From Apostichopus japonicus (Eukaryota > Echinodermata > Holothuroidea > Aspidochirotida > Stichopodidae), in the NCBI RefSeq assembly GCF_037975245.1, contig NC_092576.1, forward strand, positions 9,813,501 to 9,877,500: a stretch of DNA of 64,000 nucleotides, given 5' to 3'. Position 1 is the stretch's first letter. Each line of letters opens with the position of its first letter. The translations under genes were made by a program, and so were the position numbers. The notes under the pieces were generated by a model. The model ran no database searches and was not told the DNA's origin. It worked only from the letters and a program-made list of their open reading frames with translations. Shown here one piece after another: positions 55,871 to 64,000 of the stretch.

Positions 55871-57639
55871 CAACTGGCTGGTTCTTTACAATATCGAACT
55901 TCCTGCTAATTTATGTCTTTCGTTATGGAAACAGTGTAGGAGAATGCATTAATCAATCGACAGAATTTATTCTATATTTCCGTTCAATTTTGCTCTTTGA
56001 ATGTTATATCCTTTTATTGGTATTCAGTGAAAGCACCGCAGCATGCATGTTATGATGAGAAATGAGAAATGTATGTTATGTACTTTCATAAAAATATCGG
56101 AGACTTATAATTTAGTCCTTGCATTAATCTTCTTGAGAGACAGCCTACTGAGATTTTGGAGAATTTTTTTTTTTTATATATAGGGCGTTACAGTTTTACC
56201 AATGGGATGTTCAGTTACATAGGATATCAATAATTATAGGAGTTTTGTTTTTAATAATACTAAACTATAATAGTTGAAAGGTATTGACTGTAATTACTAG
56301 TTATATAGGTGATGAAACAAGTGGCACATATTCTTTACGATTCTGTATTTGTAATGTGATTTGACTAAACTTTGAAGACACTAAACTTTGAAGACACTTT
56401 ATTCACATGGGTTTGTTACATCGTTTGGGACAGTGCTCCGACATGGACACAAGGTGTGAGGATGGCCTTACAAGCAATTCTGGCTTCACGTTTATATGAT
56501 GTCATATAGTAATACAACTTTATACTGTTTATCACACGAGAGAAAGACAACATTTTTGAATGCAATTATCATACAAGTCGATCTTTGAAAATCATGCATC
56601 TCTGTCGTTTTATCGTGAGAACACTTTAAAGGAAATCCTTCCAAAGCGATCATACAATAGGATATAAAATATAAAAGATGGATAAGCTAATCTCTCGTCG
56701 TGATACACACAGAGTTTTCTAGACCAAAACATGAATAATGTAATGGATGAATTGCAAAATGCAAAGATGTTTGTAACTTTGGTCTTCTTTATCATTTCTC
56801 CTACATCCCGGTGAAAAATGATGAAAATGTTGAAACGTGACCTCTCCTCGATTTGCATCTCTCTTCACAGACCTGACTTCCTTTCAAATATCTATAGCAA
56901 ATAGATAACCTCAAGACATAAATGAATGACACATTACAATTTTTTTTAATTTTCATGTTTATTTTTTGTCTCTGGAACATAAATAAAAAACAGGATTGCT
57001 TAACGAAATTCTTTAGACACCAAATTGGGCTGTTTCTCTTCCGAGAGCATATCTGGTCGTCTTTTAATTTTGTGAGGAAATTCTATTACATTACCGTACA
57101 GATTAAAAATGACTTTATGCCATTTCAAAATGTTTAACGTGTTTCAAGTAAAGAAAGTGTGATGAACTTAGTTAATAACATTGATCCAGGGTGAATAACA
57201 TCTAAAGATAAAGAATTTGATTCGGATATTTCGCAGATATGGAAACGACAGTACTATGACCTATTTCTCTAAGATTTGGCTGATCACAAGTAATAATGTT
57301 GTCAAGAAATGCACAAAATGAATTATTATGTATTGCATTAATACTTATATCGTCATACTTTGTAATTGATAGAAGAATAAATGGGATAATTACTAGCACA
57401 ATGTAATACATTTAATATACAAATGGTTCTACAATACCCAGTACTATTTTTACTTTCTTATGAGATTATTTAATTCTTATTTGTAATAGTTTCATTAACA
57501 CAACTAATATAACGTTACGTGAAAATCATGTGATATTAATAATGGTCTGATGTTGCTCTGTACAAGATGGCCTGTCAGAAGAAATCACTTAGCCATGTAG
57601 ATCTTAACATTAGGATATGTAAATACTTTCTGAAAAGTT

Positions 57640-58470
57640 TCATCATTATAACAACATTATTAGTTGTTTGTTGACTGCTGTGGTTGTATCATATGTTACA
57701 TCTTAGTACAGTCATTTTTTTAATAGTTTTTTTCCTTTGCTAATAACTACAGTTCCATCTCGGCTGCTGTTTTTGTCCCTGTTCCAGCTCCATGGAACAA
57801 AGTTTCATAATTATGACAACATTATTATTTTTTGTTGGCTGCTGTGGTTGTTTCATGTGTTACATCTTAGTACAGGCATTTTTTAATAGAGTTTTTCTCC
57901 TTTGCTAATATATACAGTTCCATCTCGGCTGCTGTTTTTGTCCTCGTTCCAGCTGCATGGTACAAAGTTTCATAATTATGACAACATTATTATTTTTTGT
58001 TTGTTGCTGTGGTTGTTTCATGGGTTACATCTTAGTACAGTCATTTTTTCAATAGAGTTTTTTTCCTTTGCAAATAACTACAGTTCCATCTCGGCTGCTG
58101 TTTTTGTCCCTGTTCCAGCTCCATGGAACAAAGTTTCATAATTATGACAACATTATTATTTTTTGTTGGCTGCTGTGGTTGTTTCATGTGTTACATCTTA
58201 GTACAGGCATTTTTCAATAGAGTTTTTTTCCTTTGCAAATAACTACAGTTCCATCTCGGCTGCTGTTTTTGTCCCTGCTCAAGCTCCATGGAATAAAGTT
58301 TCACAATTATGACAAGATTATTATGATCATTGACTGCTGTGGTTGCTGCATGTGTTATATATATATGTGTGTTAGTACAGTCAGTTTTTAATAAAGCTTT
58401 TTCCTTTGCTAATAATTATAGTTCCATATCGGAGGCTGCCTTGTCCTTGTTCCAGCTCCATGAAAAGATG
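57640..58470 (+). repeat. Tandem repeat, about five copies of a 165-bp unit
   Basis: AGTTCCATCTCGGCTGCTGT begins blocks at about 57751, 57916, 58082 and 58247, and a diverged one at 58420. Each carries TTCCAGCTCCATGGAACAAA and GTTACATCTTAGTACAGTCA. The frames across it are artefacts. Confidence 0.92.
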
Positions 58471-58829
58471 AAGAATCCCTACATATATTTATCGTCAAAA
58501 TAAGCAACTGCAAAAAAACAAAGGAAAGTTTCATTAAGCTATAATCTCAGCATACTATAGTACATTTCATACATAATCCAAGTCTTATAACTCCATCCTT
58601 TTTACTACACTGATTCAGTCTGTATGCTGACAATTATACAACAAACAAACTAGACCTCTCTGCCTCAACTCTGTCCTGACTAATTAAACACGAAATGAGG
58701 CAATCGCCATCAAGAAAGGAAGACTCCTCTTATAATAAATATTCATTATGCTTAAAATCGGGATTGTTAATACTGTCCTTTTCTCGTATTGATTGTATGA
58801 GAAGTCTAAATATGTTTTTTATATAAAAA

Positions 58830-59005
58830 AAAATAGGAACTGTTTATACTGTCAGTACGAACGCTTTCAAGCATGTTATGGGAGGACAGTATATAGTGGT
58901 ATTAGCATTAGAATCAGATCAAGGTTAGGAGCTGTTCATACTGCCAGTACAAGTGCTTTCAAGCATGATATGGGAGAACAGTATAGAGTGGTATTATCAT
59001 TAGTA
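58830..59005 (+). repeat. Two dispersed units of the 25.4-kb tandem repeat family
   Basis: Two units of about 88 bp with AGGAACTGTTTATACTGTCA, CTTTCAAGCATG and GGGAGGACAGTATA; the shared following sequence (CAATTGGCTG) suggests the family has a longer common flank, as at 55870. Confidence 0.8.
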
Positions 59006-62000
59006 AAATAATCTCAATTGGCTGATTGCATATGCAAGACTGTGTTGAGAGTAGGAGCAAAGAAGTGAAATGTATGTTTTCAGTCCTTATACAATAGACA
59101 TGCAACACTTTTCCCCAGAATATATGAATGACTAAAAATATGTTGAAGGCAATTTATTGCATTATGTTCACAGCAGATGTGTTAAACAGTTCAGTTACAT
59201 TTCACACATAGCAAACCATCGTCATGGTTACATATCAACAATGACACGAGTATCCAGTCCTATAGACTAGATTTGATGGAAGAACCTTAAATATATTTCC
59301 AGGACAGTTACTTCAAACGAAAGTGAAAAACTAAAATGATTGCAATTGTTGGGGAGGGGGATTAGGAGGAGGGTGGAGGTGAGGGTGGTGCTCGGGGACA
59401 ATAAGGAAGCCAGTGAAGTATATGACAGTTGACTATTTTAGAGGTTGCTCAATAAAACTTTCGGGGATGTTCTGTATCCCTTCATAACACATCAGTATAG
59501 CATTTTGCATGACAAAGACAATTTTTGTAAGATATTTTTTGGATCTAACACAGCAGAGCGAATGAGTTCATCATGGTGGCAATTCAACTGGAAATTCTTT
59601 TACATTTCTTTATAACATTTGCTTCACTCAGTCAAAGTAGAAAGTATTAGAAAAAAATGGATTTTGCGACAGAACGCTATACATATAGAAAACATTGGCA
59701 GCTAAGCAAACAGAACAAATATCTTACATGTATTTTCTCCCAAAAACTTCAACAAGAAAATTATAAAAGGTATGAAAAGCTATTGATGAACATCTGCAAT
59801 GATGAATATACAGACCAACCACTGGGAGAGACTGCCTTGGAGAATAGGTTACATTCAATGCACAAGATCTCATGTTAGAAAGAAAATACACAGATGGGGT
59901 TTCAACTAACCTTGTGGAATATGTTCCTCGTACAGAGAATGATCGCACTTTATGACAACTGAATATTTAAGGAAGGAAAGAGTCCTATTGACATAGGTTT
60001 CTAGAGGTTTAAACTCGCTCTTGGCTCCCTCATCACCGGACAAAAAAAATGATATGCTTGACAATTAAGATGGAAATGAAAAGACTAATTGTAATGAAAT
60101 ATGCATCAAATTTGCTATTGATCATGGGTTATAAAGTTGTATTCTCAAACAATTTTGAGATAGGACATCCTATACATGTTATATATTTAGTGTAACAAAA
60201 TATCAAAATTCGAATTAAAATCAGGTTTTTGTCCATAAGGGAATTATCAGTTGTAGATTATAGCATTTAAAAGCATGCATATGACACCGAGGCATTAAGA
60301 ATGGTTAAAAATGACAAATTTAGAAATCCACCTGTTTCGAGTATGCTAAAAATAAAGAGAACAAAAATTCCTAAGGAGATCAAATATATTGTAACGTCTA
60401 GGTAACGTTGTAAGACACAACCTGCAGATTTATTTTAGTTTGACTATTTTAGGAAAGCATTTAAAACTTTGACTTACTTAAAATGGTCGAATTAAGAATG
60501 TGGACCGAATACTCCACAGGCTACCCTTTCAGTTAAACTCAATTCATTAATCCTTCAGTACTGCTTTAAGTGCAAACAAAAAGAAAACAGTAGAAACTAG
60601 AAATTGGCAAAATTAATAAAGATAACTCTACGTTACGTTTAACATTGACACAGAGACTTAATCAAATTGTATTGAAAGTTTCATTCGTCTCTAATTTAGA
60701 CATTCTCGCAGGGCTTACCATTCTCATAGTTCAGAACATATTTCTACATCTCTATTAAGACCGAGAAATAACATTTATTAAAATAGCAATTGATTTCCAT
60801 ACAATAGATGATGGTAGTCGAAGAACGGAAAACATATAAAGTACAATTAATATCATCATATTTCCGCATATCTTGAGTAGCTCCAATAAGAAGGCTTACA
60901 GTAACTTCAAATAATATCACATGTAATTGAGTTATACTCGATACTGCGGAAGCGTTGAATTGAAACTGTTATGTACCTTGTCTTAACAGCATTTATAGCG
61001 GCCATGTTGTCAAATCGTAAAAAAAAGAGAAGAACTATTGGCTGATTTATATTGAGAAACAAATACCTCATCTTTCAATTGCATAAAACAAACGTACACG
61101 AGTCACTGTGTCGAAACTTCGTCACACCAAACATTAGTTAACTCCGATGCAAGATTGTGTTACAAACCGTTGATTTCAACCAGATGTCTCTTAGTATAAT
61201 TGCTGCCATGAGTCTTCTAAAACCATCGTACGTAAAGTTAATTCTGTTGAGCTGAATAGATTATATCATCCAGGATAGAGATAGTTCCTTCACATTTATC
61301 ACTTTCATAATTATCTTTACTAGAATATTATTTCTTTTTCGCGTCTCCAGATAAACATTCAAATGTTACGTTGTCCAACATGCATCGCAACGTCAGGTTT
61401 GTCCCCTATGTTACTTTATGAATTCCTGATTTCAAAGAATATCACAATAATTATTGTCCACAGTAGAAATTTTATCACCCTGTTTCTAACCATCATTGCT
61501 AGATTTTTCATATCCTCGACAATCCGTCTTTAGTTCCTGTGTAACTCGTTTAGCAAATATATATTATTTGTTATAGTTTATGTTCGTCTGCAGTTTTCTT
61601 TATAAGCTTTCAGCATTTTGATTTTTCTCTTTCTTGGTCAAACAGATACTGACAAACACATCTGATATAAATCGTTGTTGCCAACACCGATATTCATCGG
61701 TATTAGACGTATGATTTATGCTAAAAGTCGGAGAGGTGCCCCTAAAATGCGAATCAAAGTCTTCCATCCATAACACGAATTTGAGAAAATGTAAAAAAAC
61801 ACTAAACTGCAGTAATTATAATGTAATACATTTGATATACGCTGTACAACTTGCACATTGATATTCAGCTAAGCAAGAGACACTAACGTACAAAGGGGAA
61901 TTAGGCAATACACGGAAGCAATGCATTGCAAGGCAGATAAAAGGTTGTTCTTCACACATTAAGCGCAAAACGAAAATACAATATAGTTAAAGACAAAATG

Positions 62001-62140
62001 AAACTCTATCAAAATATTACAATACAAAAAAGCAAAAGTAAAAGGATAACGATAAAAATAAATGCTCTCATACGTTTAATAGGCTAATTTAAACGGATGA
62101 AAGCCCCATGAAGCGATAAAAAGAAAAGGAAAAAATCAGG
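59006..62140. other. Gene-poor stretch
   Basis: AT-rich sequence. A 73-codon frame at 59657-59878 (MDFATERYTYRKHWQ start) has no recognised domain and no clear splice partners. A G-rich patch lies at about 59350-59395. Confidence 0.45.
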
Positions 62141-62295
62141 TTTATTTGACGAAACTGAAAACCTTTTGATTAGGAGAGGTACAAACAATACGGTAGCTTA
62201 AAGGTTTAACTTGATTAGATAAGAGTGATAGAATATTATCAATTAATGATACTTTGGTATCTATTGCACGCCGATCTTAGATATTCAAGCAAAAT
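62140..62295 (+). repeat. Direct repeat, copy 1 (second copy 62845-63000)
   Basis: Shared blocks are TTTTGATTAGGAGAGGTACA, ACGGTAGCT and CGCCGATCTTAGA, about 700 bp apart. No coding content. Confidence 0.8.
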
Positions 62296-62844
62296 AAGTC
62301 AAATAATCACAAGAGACAAGCATCGGCGTAGGAGTTAAGCTAAGCCATTAGTCAGAGTGACTACCAATTAATAGCCAGTCTGTAAAACCAGTGGTTACCT
62401 GTTTATAAAAACATCAGAATAGTCTTAGAATTATGTAAAAAAATTCGCAAATTCTGTTCCGTTATCATGTTCATGTTGTGCATTGTCAATGACAGTTAGA
62501 CGAGTACTGGCCTAACGTCGATTTCTTTGCAAAATTTAGTATGTTTAAAGGTATGCTGTATGGGCTCCAAATATGCTAGATATTCAAATATGGTCACCTT
62601 TGGTCAAAATTTTTAAACTGGTTTTATTACAACCTTCGAGGGATATTCTCTCACTGGGACAATTCAGTCATCTTGTGTGCTCATTTAGAATGTCTGAGAA
62701 CAATTTGAAAAGTAAAGACTTCCAGAAAAGTACTTTTTGAAAACTTCTAGCAATAGTAGCGTGCTATAATTTTGCTATAATTTACTGACTACCATCACAA
62801 TTACATGAAATCGACAATACTGTTAAAGGGGACACATGATATCT

Positions 62845-63000
62845 TTTAGCGAAACTGAAACCTTTTTGATTAGGAGAGGTACAAACACTACGGTAGCTGT
62901 TAGGTTAAATTGATTAGGCAAGAGTCACTGTGACAGAATATGATCAATAACTGATAATTGTGTAGCTAATGTACGCCGATCTTAGACAAGCAAAATACTA
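62845..63000 (+). repeat. Direct repeat, copy 2 (first copy 62140-62295)
   Basis: Begins GCGAAACTGAAACCTTTTTG and ends GCCGATCTTAGACAAGCAAA, aligned to copy 1 with several indels. Confidence 0.8.
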
Positions 63001-63194
63001 TTAGGAAATACAACAATATATCTGTCTTATTATTATTATTAATATATATATTATCTTTATCATATTTATTAAAGAACTTCAATGGAAAAGCCCAATAATG
63101 TAGGACTGAGGGATTATGGAAGGAAGGAAGGGAAAGGGGGGGGGGGGAGACAAATCCCAAGAGTGGTATCCTTCTATTCAAATTGGATAATCAG

Positions 63195-63455
63195 TAAGAT
63201 AACAAGTGGGAAATACTAAAGAGCGCCATCTATTTGCTGCCTCGCTAAACAGAGCCTCATCTTGTTAAAATAACAAGTAGGAAAAGGGTTGTTGGGTGAT
63301 AAGGGTACACCATACCATTATTGCACATCTGTCTCATACCTCTATGAAACATGAGTGGTTGTACATAAGGGGATGCATACTAATAGGAAATAATGAAGAG
63401 AGCCATCTATATTGCTCCCTCGCTAAACAAAAACTCATCTTGTTAAAATAATTGA
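63195..63455 (+). repeat. Tandem pair sharing a CGCTAAACA...CTCATCTTGTTAAAATAA block
   Basis: Copies at about 63205-63290 and 63375-63455 share GCCATCTAT, CTCGCTAAACA and CTCATCTTGTTAAAATAA. A poly-G run lies just upstream at 63137-63146. Confidence 0.75.
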
Positions 63456-63953
63456 CTGCAGTGTCCTTTGGAAGATGGAACGCTTTGATTGTCCATTCTG
63501 TACAAAATATGAGAGTTATTTCAACAGCAAGAAGGTTACATTTGCTTAACCCTGTTTGTCTTCTTACGTTTATGAACACAGACTGATAACAAACGATAAG
63601 ACTATAGATGCATATTTGGCACCCTTTGTCTTTGTCAGTTTGAGCAAAGTTCGTGCCGTATCAATAATTGGGGGAGTGTGTTGGAATAGCTGGATTTGTG
63701 TTGGAGTGCGGCTGGTGGTATTTATACTAGATCACAATATTGTCGTTATGTGTTCGCCTTTTTAATTGAAGCAACTGGTCATTAGCATCGACTACGTGTT
63801 ACAATAACTTGTGGGTTGTAGTCCGTTAGTTCATTAGGAGGAAGCTTAATGATAAGTGCGACTCATTATCCGATTAATAGACGGTTAATATGCATAAGAT
63901 GGTTTGCAATAACAGTAACATTCCTCACTATATTTTATGTGGACGTTATAACC

Positions 63954-64000
63954 GGTGCTGTGGCCGAGTGGATAAAGGCGGTGGCATTTGAAGCAATGAG
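63954..64000 (+). mobile_element. tRNA-derived SINE head, cut by the window end
   Basis: GGTGCTGTGGCCGAGTGGAT and the following GGCATTTGAAGCAATGAG match the first 47 bases of the SINE at 39232. The A box TGGCCGAGTGG is closer to the tRNA consensus than in the other copy. It could also be an intact tRNA gene continuing outside the window, but the match to the SINE makes that unlikely. Confidence 0.7.

Noticed and set aside
59657-59878. 73-codon frame, possibly coding
   Set aside because: Hydrophilic but without a recognised domain, splice-flanked extension or conserved copy in the window.
63954-64000. tRNA gene at the window end
   Set aside because: The visible part matches the SINE head at 39232 rather than showing an intact anticodon arm.

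Overview
This is an AT-rich, intron-rich animal genomic window full of microsatellites, minisatellites, MITE-like elements and tRNA-derived SINEs. The gene families fit a marine invertebrate deuterostome: a LIV-1-type zinc transporter and a small cluster of lineage-type receptors with Ig domains and tyrosine-kinase-like domains. An echinoderm, perhaps a sea cucumber, is my best inference, but no sequence here names the species.

Layout. 1-2.6 kb: the last three coding exons and 3' UTR of a ZIP (SLC39A, ZIP4/ZIP12-like) metal transporter on the + strand. 2.6-6.8 kb: repeats only (a TIR element, a GC-rich 47-50 bp minisatellite, an inverted repeat around a foldback MITE). 6.8-18.3 kb: a large head-to-head inverted duplication. 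Its right arm holds the extracellular, transmembrane and juxtamembrane exons of receptor 1 (+ strand). Its left arm holds a mirror copy (- strand) with a doubled first Ig exon, a truncated second Ig exon and no kinase exons. 14.1-22.3 kb: receptor 1. 22.4-30.9 kb: tandem repeats and no supported gene. 30.9-31.3 kb: an orphan signal-peptide plus Ig exon (- strand) with a frameshift; a more decayed relic of the same exon lies at 37.8-38.0 kb. 31.3-42.5 kb: otherwise repeats. 42.6-52.2 kb: receptor 2 (+ strand), a diverged paralogue with nearly the same intron phases. 52.3-64 kb: repeats and unassigned sequence, ending in a truncated SINE.

The main biological point is that both full receptors are predicted pseudokinases. 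In both, the catalytic-loop HRD is HPG, the catalytic-loop Asn is Lys, and DFG is DFW. The beta-3 Lys, the APE motif and overall reading frames are kept. All extracellular, stalk and TM exons have phase 1-1 boundaries, so they can be duplicated or skipped without breaking frame, and the locus shows several such events. The two tails share a conserved two-tyrosine motif. Together this looks like an expanding family of Ig-domain cell-surface receptors that signal, if at all, by scaffolding rather than phosphotransfer. The 5' (signal peptide) exons of receptors 1 and 2 were not found. Exon limits come from manual reading of GT/AG sites and frame continuity, without transcript data.
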